NCBI GenBank assembly: GCA_000526575.1
Contig: JAGI01000002.1
Location: 124,001-188,000 of the forward strand
Source: Clostridium sp. 12(A)
GTDB lineage: Bacteria > Bacillota > Clostridia > Lachnospirales > Lachnospiraceae
Direction of reading: 5' to 3'
Length of the DNA stretch: 64,000 nt
The translations under genes and the position numbers were made by a program. The notes beneath the pieces are model-generated. The model did no database searches, was not told the DNA's origin, and saw nothing but the letters and a program-made list of their open reading frames with translations. This document shows, piece by piece, positions 53,247 to 61,529 of this stretch (position 1 is the first letter of the stretch; each line of letters begins with the position of its first letter).

Positions 53247-54104
53247 ATGAAAAAAGGATTACCAATTCTCCTGCTAATGGCAGCAATGACGCTTGCAGGA
53301 TGCAGCAGCAATACTTCAGCCAAAGCAGCAGATGCAGAGAAAACAACGGCAGAGAGCACAAAATCAGAAAATGGATCAGAGCAAAGTTCAGCCGAAAAAC
53401 GTAAAGTCATAATTGCCACAGGCGGCACAGGAGAACCCTACAGCCTCCTTAGCAGTGATGGAAAGGAATGGACTGGAATTGATTCAGAGATGTGGAGTGA
53501 GATTGCAAAACGTACCGGTTGGGATATTGAAGTGAAGCAGGCGGAATTCTCATCCTTGTTTGGCGAACTGGATGCCGGACGGGTTGACGTTGCCGCAAAT
53601 TGCTTTGCGACAACAAAAGCGAGAATGGATAAATATTTGACTTCTCACCCCTATTACGGAGATGCCCAGTGTGTGATTGTGAACGAAGACAAAGCAGACA
53701 TCAATACCTTTGAGGCATTGAAAGGCGTTACCATCGGAGTTACCCAGGGGCAGGCTTCCCAGGTATCCGTAGAGAAGATGGCAGAAACATATGGCTGGAA
53801 TGTAGTCGTTTATGAAACAAGTGATACGGGATATCAGGATCTTCATTTGAAAAGAATTGATGCCATGGCGACAACAGACAGCCTTGTCCATAAATATGAG
53901 AAGACGCAAAACATGAAGTTTCATATTCTGGAGACCAGGCTTCTTGCAAATAATGTAGCATATTACTTCCAGCAAAATGAGAAGGGAAAAGAGCTTTGTG
54001 AAGAAGTAAATCAGGTCTTGGATAAGATGATGGAAGATGGAACCACTTCAAAGATAATTACAAAATGGATGTATTCCGATATGACTCAAATGATTCATGA
54101 CTAA
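53247..54104 (+). CDS. Amino-acid-binding lipoprotein (SBP family 3)
   Basis: 285 residues. The lipoprotein signal ends in L-A-G-C (C19), followed by a Ser/Ala/Glu-rich spacer (about 20-50). The type-II periplasmic fold has G-T-G-E-P-Y-S-L near 60, W-T-G-I-D-S-E-M-W and the R-V-D-V-A-A-N-C-F-A-T-T-K-A-R segment that normally holds the carboxylate-binding Arg. GGGAGG precedes the ATG. It is the receptor of the neighbouring ABC transporter. Confidence 0.9.
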   Translation: MKKGLPILLLMAAMTLAGCSSNTSAKAADAEKTTAESTKSENGSEQSSAEKRKVIIATGGTGEPYSLLSSDGKEWTGIDSEMWSEIAKRTGWDIEVKQAEFSSLFGELDAGRVDVAANCFATTKARMDKYLTSHPYYGDAQCVIVNEDKADINTFEALKGVTIGVTQGQASQVSVEKMAETYGWNVVVYETSDTGYQDLHLKRIDAMATTDSLVHKYEKTQNMKFHILETRLLANNVAYYFQQNEKGKELCEEVNQVLDKMMEDGTTSKIITKWMYSDMTQMIHD

Positions 54105-54124
54105 GTGGAGGAAGAGGTAAAAAA

Positions 54125-54862
54125 GTGGTTGAAATCAGTCATTTATGGAAGTCCTTTGACGGACAAACAGATATTTTAAAGGATATAAATGTCTCCATTA
54201 AAAAAGGTGAGATTGTTGCCATTCTTGGTTCTTCCGGAACTGGAAAATCCACATTGCTCAGATGTTTGAATTATCTGACAAAGCCAACGGCTGGAAGCAT
54301 CCGTATTGGATCTACAACCATAGATGCAAAGAATCATAGGAATAAAGATATTATGGAGCTGCGGGGGCATTCCGCCATGGTTTTCCAAAATTACAACTTG
54401 TTTAAGAATAAAACAGCGTTGGAAAATATTATGGAAGCGCTGATGATTGTGGCCGGAAAAAGCAGGAAGGAAGCCCAGGAATTGGGGTTAAAGCTTCTTA
54501 AAAAGGTTGGAATGCTGGAACGGAAGGACTATTATCCCTCTAAGCTTTCCGGCGGACAGCAGCAGCGGATTGGCATAGCCAGAGCTCTGGCAGTGAGTCC
54601 GGAGGTCCTATTGTTTGACGAACCGACCTCTGCCCTTGACCCGGAACTGGTGGGGGAGGTTTTAAACACCATTCAACAGGTGGCAGAAGACGGATCTACC
54701 ATGATACTTGTCACCCATGAGATTATGTTTGCGCGCAGGATTGCTACTAGAATATTATTTATGGCAGATGGAACCATTGTGGGGGATGGGGAACCAGAAG
54801 AAATACTGGATAATCCTAAAGATGAGAGACTGAAACGCTTTCTGGACTACAATTTAAAATAA
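54125..54862 (+). CDS. Amino-acid ABC transporter ATP-binding protein
   Basis: 245 residues, GTG start. Walker A G-S-S-G-T-G-K-S-T-L (35-44), Q-loop V-F-Q-N-Y-N-L-F, signature L-S-G-G-Q-Q-Q-R, Walker B V-L-L-F-D-E-P-T, switch V-T-H-E. It is closest in pattern to GlnQ/HisP/TcyC ATPases. It completes the transporter; the double-cubane reductase gene follows after 51 bases. Confidence 0.93.
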   Translation: MVEISHLWKSFDGQTDILKDINVSIKKGEIVAILGSSGTGKSTLLRCLNYLTKPTAGSIRIGSTTIDAKNHRNKDIMELRGHSAMVFQNYNLFKNKTALENIMEALMIVAGKSRKEAQELGLKLLKKVGMLERKDYYPSKLSGGQQQRIGIARALAVSPEVLLFDEPTSALDPELVGEVLNTIQQVAEDGSTMILVTHEIMFARRIATRILFMADGTIVGDGEPEEILDNPKDERLKRFLDYNLK

Positions 54863-54913
54863 TTACTGTTCTAATATACAAATCACAGGGTCATATTTGA
54901 AAGGAGTCAAACC

Positions 54914-56071
54914 ATGATTGAGATGAAAAGAGAACTGCCTCAGGTATTTGAAAGTTTTGCAGAGGCAAGAAAAAACGGATTTCTGGCAGTTAAGAAAATA
55001 AAAGATTCCGGTAAGGGAGTCGTTGGACAGTTTTGTACCTATACACCTCTTGAGATTTTTATGGCGGCTGGCCTGGTATCGGTAAGCCTTTGTTCCACCA
55101 GTGATGAAACGATTCCAGATGCGGAAAAAGAGCTGCCAGGCAATTTATGTCCCCTGATTAAATCAAGCTATGGATTTGCAGTAACGGATAAATGTCCTTA
55201 TATGTATTTTGCAGATTTAGTGGTTGGTGAAACAACCTGCGACGGCAAGGTGAAGATGTATGAGCTCCTTGCAAAAAAGAAAAACCTGCATGTTCTTCAG
55301 CTTCCCCGCAATCAGTTCACTCCAGAGTCAAAAGCTCTTTGGAGGTCTGAAGTCCTTCGCCTAAAGGAGCGGGTAGAAAAAGATTTTGGTGTGACCATCA
55401 CCGATGAGATGTTAAGAGATGCCATTCAAAAACGCAATGAGGAACGTAGGCTGTTAAAAGAGCTGTATGAGCTTAGCACCTTATGTCCTCCGCCGATTAC
55501 TGGTCTGCGCCAGCTCCAGATTTTATTTGGCTCTCAGTTTAAATTTGACTGGAAGGAGAAAACAGAAGAAATCCAGAATGCCATCCATAATATAAAAGCT
55601 GCCTATGAGGCAGGTGAACGGCCAGTATCGAAAGATGCTCCCCGTATCCTTATTACAGGCTGTCCCATGGGAGGAGTAACGGAAAAAGTCGTAAAGGTCA
55701 TTGAGGAAGCAGGTGCTGTTGTGGTCGCATATGAAAACTGTACCGGTGCAAAGCAGATGGACCGTCAGTGCTCCGAAGAGGGAGATCCTATTGCCAATAT
55801 TGCAGATCACTACCTACAGATTGGCTGTTCCATTATGACTCCCAACCCCAACCGGTTTGAACTCCTGGGAAGACTGTGTGAGCAGTTTAAGGTAGACGGA
55901 GTGGTGGAAATGACCCTTCAGGCATGTCATACTTATGCGGTAGAGTCAAGTACCGTAAAAACGTTTTTAAAAGAAAGAAACATACCCTATCTTCAATTAG
56001 AAACTGATTATAGTACGGCTGATATCGGACAGCTGTCAACAAGAGCCGGAGCATTTGTGGAGATGTTATAA
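54914..56071 (+). CDS. Double-cubane-cluster protein (YjiM type, 2-hydroxyacyl-CoA dehydratase family)
   Basis: 385 residues of the HgdB/FldB/BcrC superfamily, in the single-gene YjiM branch. Cysteines likely binding clusters lie in G-Q-F-C-T-Y-T-P, N-L-C-P-L-I-K, D-K-C-P-Y-M-Y-F-A-D, E-T-T-C-D-G-K, I-T-G-C-P-M-G-G and Y-E-N-C-T-G-A. Relatives carry an [8Fe-9S] double cubane and perform low-potential reductions driven by an ATP-dependent activase, which is encoded 3 bases downstream. AAAGGAG lies upstream of the ATG. The natural substrate is unknown; its position after an amino-acid transporter suggests an amino-acid-derived compound (inference). Confidence 0.85.
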   Translation: MIEMKRELPQVFESFAEARKNGFLAVKKIKDSGKGVVGQFCTYTPLEIFMAAGLVSVSLCSTSDETIPDAEKELPGNLCPLIKSSYGFAVTDKCPYMYFADLVVGETTCDGKVKMYELLAKKKNLHVLQLPRNQFTPESKALWRSEVLRLKERVEKDFGVTITDEMLRDAIQKRNEERRLLKELYELSTLCPPPITGLRQLQILFGSQFKFDWKEKTEEIQNAIHNIKAAYEAGERPVSKDAPRILITGCPMGGVTEKVVKVIEEAGAVVVAYENCTGAKQMDRQCSEEGDPIANIADHYLQIGCSIMTPNPNRFELLGRLCEQFKVDGVVEMTLQACHTYAVESSTVKTFLKERNIPYLQLETDYSTADIGQLSTRAGAFVEML

Positions 56072-56074
56072 AGA

Positions 56075-56830
56075 ATGGAACAGATAACAGTAGGAATTGA
56101 CTGCGGTTCTGCCGCCTGTAAGGGAATCCTTTTAAAAGGCGGCAGGATTGCCGCGTCTTGTGTAAAGCCAACAGGCTGGAATCCAAAAGAAACTGCAAGA
56201 GCGGTGCTTAAAGATCTATTGCAGCAGGAGAATAGAACGGATGAAGACATACGTGTGGCAGCAACTGGTTATGGAAGAGTGGGAATTGACTTTGCTCATA
56301 AGAAAATAACTGAAATTACCTGTCATGCAGCAGGGGCAGATTACCTCCTGCCAGAGGTTCGTACTATTATTGACATTGGGGGACAGGATTCCAAGGTCAT
56401 ATCCGTAGAGAATGGAAAGGTAGTTTCATTTCAGATGAATGATAAATGCGCGGCTGGCACCGGAAGATTTCTTGAGATGTCTGCCCACCGTATGGGGATT
56501 GATTTATCTGATTTTCCAAAGCTGTTAGAAGAGGGGAAATGCTGTTCCCTAAGCAGTATGTGCGCGGTATTTGCCGATTCTGAAATTGTATCCTTGCTGG
56601 CGGCGGGAAAAAGCCGGGAAGAGATCGCCGGAGGGATTGTTCAATCCGTGGTCACAAGAGTGATGGCGCTGGCCGGAAGAATTGGAATCGAGTCCCCCAT
56701 TCTTTTAACCGGTGGATTGGCACAATTGGAAGGACTTAGAAACGTGCTGGAGCAGCAGACGGGGTACCCTGTTAACGTTTCCCATTATTCCCGTTATGCT
56801 GGAGCCATTGGAGCTGCTTTAAAAGCTTAA
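56075..56830 (+). CDS. ATP-dependent activase of the double-cubane protein (HgdC/YjiL type)
   Basis: 251 residues of the ASKHA fold: G-I-D-C-G-S-A-A-C-K-G (phosphate 1), D-I-G-G-Q-D-S-K (phosphate 2), and the two cysteines that hold the dimer-bridging [4Fe-4S] cluster in N-D-K-C-A-A-G-T-G-R-F and L-S-S-M-C-A-V-F-A-D-S-E. It hydrolyses ATP to inject one low-potential electron into the partner encoded just upstream. It ends the operon with a terminator. Confidence 0.93.
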   Translation: MEQITVGIDCGSAACKGILLKGGRIAASCVKPTGWNPKETARAVLKDLLQQENRTDEDIRVAATGYGRVGIDFAHKKITEITCHAAGADYLLPEVRTIIDIGGQDSKVISVENGKVVSFQMNDKCAAGTGRFLEMSAHRMGIDLSDFPKLLEEGKCCSLSSMCAVFADSEIVSLLAAGKSREEIAGGIVQSVVTRVMALAGRIGIESPILLTGGLAQLEGLRNVLEQQTGYPVNVSHYSRYAGAIGAALKA

Positions 56831-56865
56831 TATCAGCTTTAGATATTAAAAAAGCGAATGTAAAA

Positions 56866-56901
56866 TGCACAACTACTGATAGGTAATTGTGCGTTTTTTT
56901 T
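56866..56901 (+). terminator. Intrinsic terminator
   Basis: TGCACAA (56866-56872) pairs with TTGTGCG (56887-56893), followed by a run of T. The stretch from here to 57183 holds no gene but contains the large palindrome at 57039-57090. Confidence 0.75.
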
Positions 56902-57038
56902 GTTTTGTTTCTCTTTGTTACAACATTTTAGTTGTTGAAAATACACATAATATATCTTAAAAAGTGTTGTATTATAGATAATTTTAATAAGTTGAGCCGG
57001 TTATATAACTATTAATCGCTTGTAAAAGATAACTTGTT

Positions 57039-57090
57039 CAATTATGATTGTAATGTAGATTGTAGACAATCTACATTACAATCATAATTG
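57039..57090. promoter_or_regulatory. 52-bp perfect palindrome upstream of selD
   Basis: Two 25-bp arms (57039-57063 and 57066-57090) are exact reverse complements around AG. It contains the 17-mer ATTGTAGACAATCTACA (57059-57075), which recurs upstream of the tRNA-Sec gene. There is no T run after it, so it is not a terminator; an operator for a dimeric or tetrameric regulator, possibly the LysR-type protein encoded nearby, is likely. It ends 93 bases before the selD start. Confidence 0.6.
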
Positions 57091-57183
57091 TTTATCAGGC
57101 TAACGGGGGAGGGGGCAGTGTTTCTATTTTTTATGGGAAATTTGGGAACAATTTTACAAATCAGATTGGTTTAAGGAGAAGTT

Positions 57184-58215
57184 ATGGATGTTCGAAAAAT
57201 CAACAAGTTTACCTCTTGTGGAGGGTGCATTGCCAAACTGCCTCAGGGAATGTTAAAAGAAGCATTGTTAAATATACCTCTTTTTGATGACAAGAATCTT
57301 ATTGTAGGATTTGATACATCGGATGATGGGGCTGTCTATCGGTTAACGGATGAATTGGCTATCATTCAAACCCTTGATTTCTTCCCGCCTATGGTGGAAG
57401 ACCCCTATTTATTTGGGAAAATTGCGGCAGCTAATGCATTAAGTGATATATACGCAATGGGGGGAGAAGTTAAGGTTGCTCTTAACATGGTATGTTTTCC
57501 AGAGGATGAAGACCCTGCTATTCTAGGTGAGATATTAAGGGGCGGGGCAGAAAAAGTAAAAGAAGCAGGAGGAGTACTCTGCGGAGGCCATTCCATTGCA
57601 GATAAGGAACCAAAGTATGGACTTTCAGTCACCGGCATTGTAAATCCTCAAAGAATTATGAGAAATAATAATTGCTCCATTGGTGATGATATTATACTTA
57701 CCAAGCCCCTTGGGGTGGGCCTGGTGACCTCTTCTTATAAAGCGGGAGAGGCTTCTATAAAAAGCTTCGAACAAGCGGTTGACAGCATGCAGACATTGAA
57801 CAAGTACGGAGCAGAGGCAAGTAAAAAATACCGGGTACATGCAAGCACTGATGTGACCGGATTTGGCTTTTTAGGACATTTAAATGAAATGGTTACAGAG
57901 GAATATACCATTTTAGTAGACTGCTCTAAGATACATTATATAGAAGAAGCTTATAGACTGGCGGAGGAATATTTGATCACAGGCGGAGGTCAGAAAAACA
58001 GAAAATATCTAAAAGATAAACTGCGGTTTGAGCATGTTTCCCAGCCAATGCAGGAAATATTGTTTGATCCTCAGACGTCAGGCGGTCTTTTGTTCAGTGT
58101 TGATTCCAGAGATACTGAGGCTCTATTAAAAGACCTGGGTGACATGGGAATCGTAAGCTCTTACGTTGCCTCTGTGATAACACGTCAAGATAAAAACCTG
58201 ATTATATCAGGGTAA
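57184..58215 (+). CDS. selD: Selenide, water dikinase (selenophosphate synthetase)
   Basis: 343 residues. It makes selenophosphate from selenide and ATP. The catalytic site G-G-C-I-A-K has Cys15 and Lys18; many relatives have Sec at this Cys, but here the codon is TGC. Gly-rich and Asp loops G-F-D-T-S-D-D-G-A-V, A-L-S-D-I-Y-A-M-G-G and S-T-D-V-T-G-F-G-F-L-G-H are typical of the PurM/SelD fold. The gene starts the selenium cluster. AAGGAGAAGTT precedes the ATG. Confidence 0.95.
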   Translation: MDVRKINKFTSCGGCIAKLPQGMLKEALLNIPLFDDKNLIVGFDTSDDGAVYRLTDELAIIQTLDFFPPMVEDPYLFGKIAAANALSDIYAMGGEVKVALNMVCFPEDEDPAILGEILRGGAEKVKEAGGVLCGGHSIADKEPKYGLSVTGIVNPQRIMRNNNCSIGDDIILTKPLGVGLVTSSYKAGEASIKSFEQAVDSMQTLNKYGAEASKKYRVHASTDVTGFGFLGHLNEMVTEEYTILVDCSKIHYIEEAYRLAEEYLITGGGQKNRKYLKDKLRFEHVSQPMQEILFDPQTSGGLLFSVDSRDTEALLKDLGDMGIVSSYVASVITRQDKNLIISG

Positions 58216-58262
58216 TACATTACATATTGGAAGGAATCTTTTGGTTGAAAGGTTGTGTCACT

Positions 58263-59171
58263 ATGGATTTAAAGCAACTTGAAGCATTTGTTTATGTGGC
58301 GAAGCTGAACAGTTTCTCAAAAGCGGCTGATACCATTTATTTATCTCAGCCTACGATCAGTTCCCATATTAATTCTTTGGAAAAAGAATTGGGTACACAG
58401 CTGTTGATACGCTCTACAAAGGAAGTTTACCCTACAAAAAGCGGATTGGATTTTTTTGTTTATGCGCAAAACATGCTGGCTCTTCGTGATGAAGCCATTC
58501 ATACGGTATCCCAGGGAGGAAGCAGCATAAGAGGAGAAATCTCTCTTTTGGCTTCCAGTGTTCCCGCTCAATATCTGCTGCCGTCCCTGATTGCTGTATT
58601 TCAAAAAAGCTATCCCGATATCTTTTTTAAAGTCAGGCAAAGTGACAGTGAACAAGTAGGAAAGCTGCTTTCTAACTGTATTTTTGATTTTGGTATCACA
58701 GGAACAAAGCTTTCCGGCAACAGGTTTGTACAAACTCCATTCTACCACGATACATTGGTGCTTGCTGTTCCTTCTGGTTTTAAAACCCCGGAGAATATAT
58801 CACCGGAGGTGTTGATAAAGCTCCTTCGTACTCAACCTTTTATTATGAGAGAAGACGGATCAGGAACCAGAAAGGAGCTGGAAAAAATCCTGCTCTCTTT
58901 GGATTTAACAATTGATCAATTAATCACCGCCTGTTCCTTTAACAATACACATGGTGTTTTACAGGCAGTTTCAAGCGGCATCGGTATTTCATTTGTATCC
59001 CGGGCTTCGACTGCCATGTATACCCAAATGGGATTGATAAAGACCATTGAATTAAAAGATTTTACGTTTAAAAGGAATTTCTATTTATTATCGAAAAAAG
59101 AAATGATATTACAGCCAGTGCAAAAATTATTTCACACATATCTTCTTAATTATTATAAAGAACTGCAGTAA
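58263..59171 (+). CDS. LysR-family transcriptional regulator in the selenium cluster
   Basis: 302 residues from ATG 58263 (M-D-L-K-Q-L-E-A-F), preferred to a TTG 12 codons earlier because LysR proteins begin with this segment. The helix-turn-helix (S-F-S-K-A-A-D-T-I-Y-L-S-Q-P-T-I-S-S-H-I) is followed by a substrate-binding fold. It is inside the sel cluster, 47 bases after selD, so it may sense selenium or sulfur status and bind the repeated palindromes at 57039 and 61359; this is inference. CysL/CysB-like sensing is another possibility. Confidence 0.88.
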   Translation: MDLKQLEAFVYVAKLNSFSKAADTIYLSQPTISSHINSLEKELGTQLLIRSTKEVYPTKSGLDFFVYAQNMLALRDEAIHTVSQGGSSIRGEISLLASSVPAQYLLPSLIAVFQKSYPDIFFKVRQSDSEQVGKLLSNCIFDFGITGTKLSGNRFVQTPFYHDTLVLAVPSGFKTPENISPEVLIKLLRTQPFIMREDGSGTRKELEKILLSLDLTIDQLITACSFNNTHGVLQAVSSGIGISFVSRASTAMYTQMGLIKTIELKDFTFKRNFYLLSKKEMILQPVQKLFHTYLLNYYKELQ

Positions 59172-59236
59172 CGAAATTTAGATTCTATATAAAATAGGAA
59201 TATCAGACCAGGGCTGATATCAGAAAGGATTTAGTT

Positions 59237-60340
59237 ATGTATTTTGATAGTGCTGCTACTTCAATGCCCAAGCCGCAATGCGTGATTGATGCGGTTACAA
59301 CTGCAATGCTTTCCTACGGTAATTCCTCCAGAGGGGTGAATAAGTCTTCCATGGAAGGACTTCGATGTATAACAAGCGCAAGGCAGGAAATTGCCCGCTT
59401 TGTGGGGGGAGAAAACGAGATACACGTTGCATTCTGTCAAAACGCCACCATGGCGTTGAACCAGACGATCGGGTCTATACAGAGACACATTGTTACGACT
59501 GCTGCGGAACATAATAGCGTACTCAGACCCATTTATCGAAGAGGAGATTTTACGATTGTTCCTGTGGATGAAAAAGGAAGGCTTGATTTGATGGAGCTGG
59601 AAGGTGCCATTCGTCCGGATACCGATGCAATTGTAATGACTCATGCGTCAAATGTAACTGGGAATGGATATGACATTTCAGCAGTTGGAGAACTCTGTAA
59701 GAGAAAAGGCATCTTTTTTATTGTGGATGCATCCCAATCGGTAGGGCTTTTGCCAATTGATATGAAAGCCATGAACATAACTGCACTTTGTTTCAGCGGA
59801 CATAAATCTCTGTATGGTCCTCAGGGAACCGGCTGTATATGCGTAAAGCCGGAATTTTCCATATCACCCCTTTATACGGGAGGAAGTGGAAGTAATACCT
59901 ATTCAAAAACAGGGCCGGAAGAGATGCCGGAGCGTTTGGAGGCAGGGACCCAAAACTGCCATGGCATTGCAGGCCTTTTGGCAGGCGTTCGTTATGTAAG
60001 TGATAAAAGAGAACTGTTTTTGAACCAGGCTTTGGAGCTTGCAGATTATTTTGTGACGGAATTAAAGAAGATGCACTCCATTACCGTTTACGGTGATTTT
60101 AATTCTGTTTCACGGACTCCAGTGGTATCGATTAATGCAGCTGATATTGGCAGCAGCGAGCTGGCATATGAGTTGAATGAAAGATATGATATCAGCGTAC
60201 GTGCCGGAGCACATTGTGCTCCGCTTATGCATGAGGCCCTGGGAACGAAGGATAAGGGAGCGGTCCGCTTTTCCTTCTTCCATATGAATACCTTAGAAGA
60301 AGTGGAATTTGCTATAAAAGCGTTACGCGACTTAACTTAA
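59237..60340 (+). CDS. Cysteine desulfurase-family protein (selenium-associated, EF2568-like)
   Basis: 367 residues, PLP class V aminotransferase fold. The start reads M-Y-F-D-S-A-A-T-S-M-P-K-P. PLP-lysine is in S-G-H-K-S-L-Y-G-P-Q-G-T-G and the catalytic Cys in R-A-G-A-H-C-A-P-L. The H-N-S-V-L-R-P segment and D-A-S-Q-S-V-G hold the cofactor. It belongs to the subgroup regularly found beside SelD and YedF. It probably supplies selenium (or sulfur) as a persulfide/perselenide to the following small carriers. A 7-bp-arm inverted repeat (59200-59220) lies just upstream. Confidence 0.88.
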   Translation: MYFDSAATSMPKPQCVIDAVTTAMLSYGNSSRGVNKSSMEGLRCITSARQEIARFVGGENEIHVAFCQNATMALNQTIGSIQRHIVTTAAEHNSVLRPIYRRGDFTIVPVDEKGRLDLMELEGAIRPDTDAIVMTHASNVTGNGYDISAVGELCKRKGIFFIVDASQSVGLLPIDMKAMNITALCFSGHKSLYGPQGTGCICVKPEFSISPLYTGGSGSNTYSKTGPEEMPERLEAGTQNCHGIAGLLAGVRYVSDKRELFLNQALELADYFVTELKKMHSITVYGDFNSVSRTPVVSINAADIGSSELAYELNERYDISVRAGAHCAPLMHEALGTKDKGAVRFSFFHMNTLEEVEFAIKALRDLT

Positions 60341-60360
60341 TCCAAAAGGAGTTAACCGAT

Positions 60361-60981
60361 ATGAAAATAATCGATGCGATGGGAAAAGCCTGCCCGGTAC
60401 CAGTGGTATTAGCCAAAAAAGCAGCCGCAGAACTTGCGCTGGAGGGTGGAGAAATACAGGTTCTTGTAGACAATCAGCCTGCATGTGATAATTTGAAAAA
60501 TATGGCAGAAGGAAACGGCTATACAGCCGAGGAAGAAATGCTTCATTCTGGAAGCTATCGGGTTACCATAAAGGTTCCGGCCAAGGCACAGGAGCAGCTC
60601 ATGATCCAGTCTGTTAAAGAGGGGATTCCTATTCGGAAAAAGGATAGCGGGTTAGTGGTTGTTGTTAGTAAAAATTACATGGGACAGGGAAGTGAGGAGC
60701 TTGGCAAAATTCTGATAAAAGGATTTCTGTTCTCACTCACCCAGCTAGAGACTCCGCCAAAGGCAGTATTGTTTTTTAATTCAGGCGTTCTTCTTACGGT
60801 GGAGGGGGCCAATACATTAGATGATCTTTTAGAGCTTGAGAAGGCTGGAACCCAGATTAAAATCTGCGGAACGTGTGCAGATTACTATTCTGTGAAATCG
60901 ACCCTGGGGGTCGGACAAATCGTGAACATGATGGCGATTACGGAACAGATGGCATCAGCAGGTTCTGTCATTAACATCTAA
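60361..60981 (+). CDS. yedF: Selenium metabolism protein YedF (TusA-like + DsrE-like)
   Basis: 206 residues. The N-terminal TusA/SirA domain has the C-P-x-P motif (A-C-P-V-P-V-V, Cys11), followed by a DsrE-like second half (about 95-200) with cysteines in K-I-C-G-T-C-A-D-Y. This two-domain form is a known marker of selenium use. It likely receives and passes on selenium. It follows the desulfurase gene after 20 bases with AAAAGGAG upstream. Confidence 0.92.
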   Translation: MKIIDAMGKACPVPVVLAKKAAAELALEGGEIQVLVDNQPACDNLKNMAEGNGYTAEEEMLHSGSYRVTIKVPAKAQEQLMIQSVKEGIPIRKKDSGLVVVVSKNYMGQGSEELGKILIKGFLFSLTQLETPPKAVLFFNSGVLLTVEGANTLDDLLELEKAGTQIKICGTCADYYSVKSTLGVGQIVNMMAITEQMASAGSVINI

Positions 60982-61017
60982 AGTCGTTTTAATCATTCAC
61001 GTGTGGGAGAATGTCTT

Positions 61018-61281
61018 ATGGAAGAAATATTGTTTACTTTTTATAATACTCATCATTCAATCATGGCTGAGCAGATGTTACTTGATGCAAAGATACCTGT
61101 TAAGGTTATGCCTATGCCAGAAGCAATTACGGCTGGATGCGGGCTTTGTCTGCGAATACAGGAGTCAGATAGTGGATTCGCCTTTCAAGTGTTGGATCAG
61201 GGCGGAATCACCCCCCGGGGCGTGTATAAAAAAATATCAGGGGGATATACAAATATGCCAATGGTAACATTCCAATTATAA
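61018..61281 (+). CDS. DUF3343 putative Se/S carrier-like protein
   Basis: 87 residues from ATG 61018, with GGGAGA (61005-61010); a GTG at 61003 overlaps that site and is less likely. The start M-E-E-I-L-F-T-F-Y-N-T-H-H-S and the C-G-L-C-L-R-I motif (about 39-45) are those of DUF3343, a family that co-occurs with SelD/YedF. The conserved Cys pair suggests a chalcogen carrier. The terminator is not obvious; the tRNA-Sec promoter follows. Confidence 0.8.
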   Translation: MEEILFTFYNTHHSIMAEQMLLDAKIPVKVMPMPEAITAGCGLCLRIQESDSGFAFQVLDQGGITPRGVYKKISGGYTNMPMVTFQL

Positions 61282-61323
61282 AAAAAATCAATAAAGTTGC
61301 ATAAATATATAGCCATTACTTTG

Positions 61324-61351
61324 TTGATAATGATTTTTAGAATGATATAAT
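61324..61351 (+). promoter_or_regulatory. Promoter of tRNA-Sec (selC)
   Basis: TTGATA (61324-61329), 16 bases, TATAAT (61346-61351). The expected start (about 61358) is the first base of the palindrome at 61359. Confidence 0.75.
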
Positions 61352-61358
61352 TACCATA

Positions 61359-61383
61359 TGAATTGTAGACAATCTACAATTCA
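61359..61383. promoter_or_regulatory. Palindromic operator at the selC start site
   Basis: TGAATTGTAGA (61359-61369) and TCTACAATTCA (61373-61383) are perfect 11-bp arms around CAA. Its 17-mer 61362-61378 is identical to 57059-57075 in the selD palindrome. Confidence 0.6.
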
Positions 61384-61393
61384 AACTAAGAAT

Positions 61394-61489
61394 GGAAACA
61401 GAGAGGTAACTGGTGTGCCTACCGGTCTTCAAAACCGTGTTGCGGTATTAACTGCCGTGGGTGGGTTCGATTCCCATATGTTTCCGCCA
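61394..61489 (+). tRNA. selC: tRNA-Sec (anticodon TCA)
   Basis: 96 bases including an encoded CCA. The acceptor strand GGAAACA pairs with TGTTTCC, with discriminator G. The anticodon loop C-T-T-C-A-A-A has TCA at 61429-61431. A long extra arm (GCGGTA with TGCCGT) and the T arm GGTTCGATTCC follow. Reading of UGA and the long extra arm identify selenocysteine tRNA. selB follows after 40 bases. Confidence 0.96.
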
Positions 61490-61529
61490 AAAATAATTCA
61501 CATTTACATATAGATTTACGGGGGATTCC

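Noticed and set aside
57184-57240. SelD as a selenoprotein with in-frame TGA.
   Set aside because: The catalytic position is encoded by TGC (Cys15); no in-frame TGA was seen.
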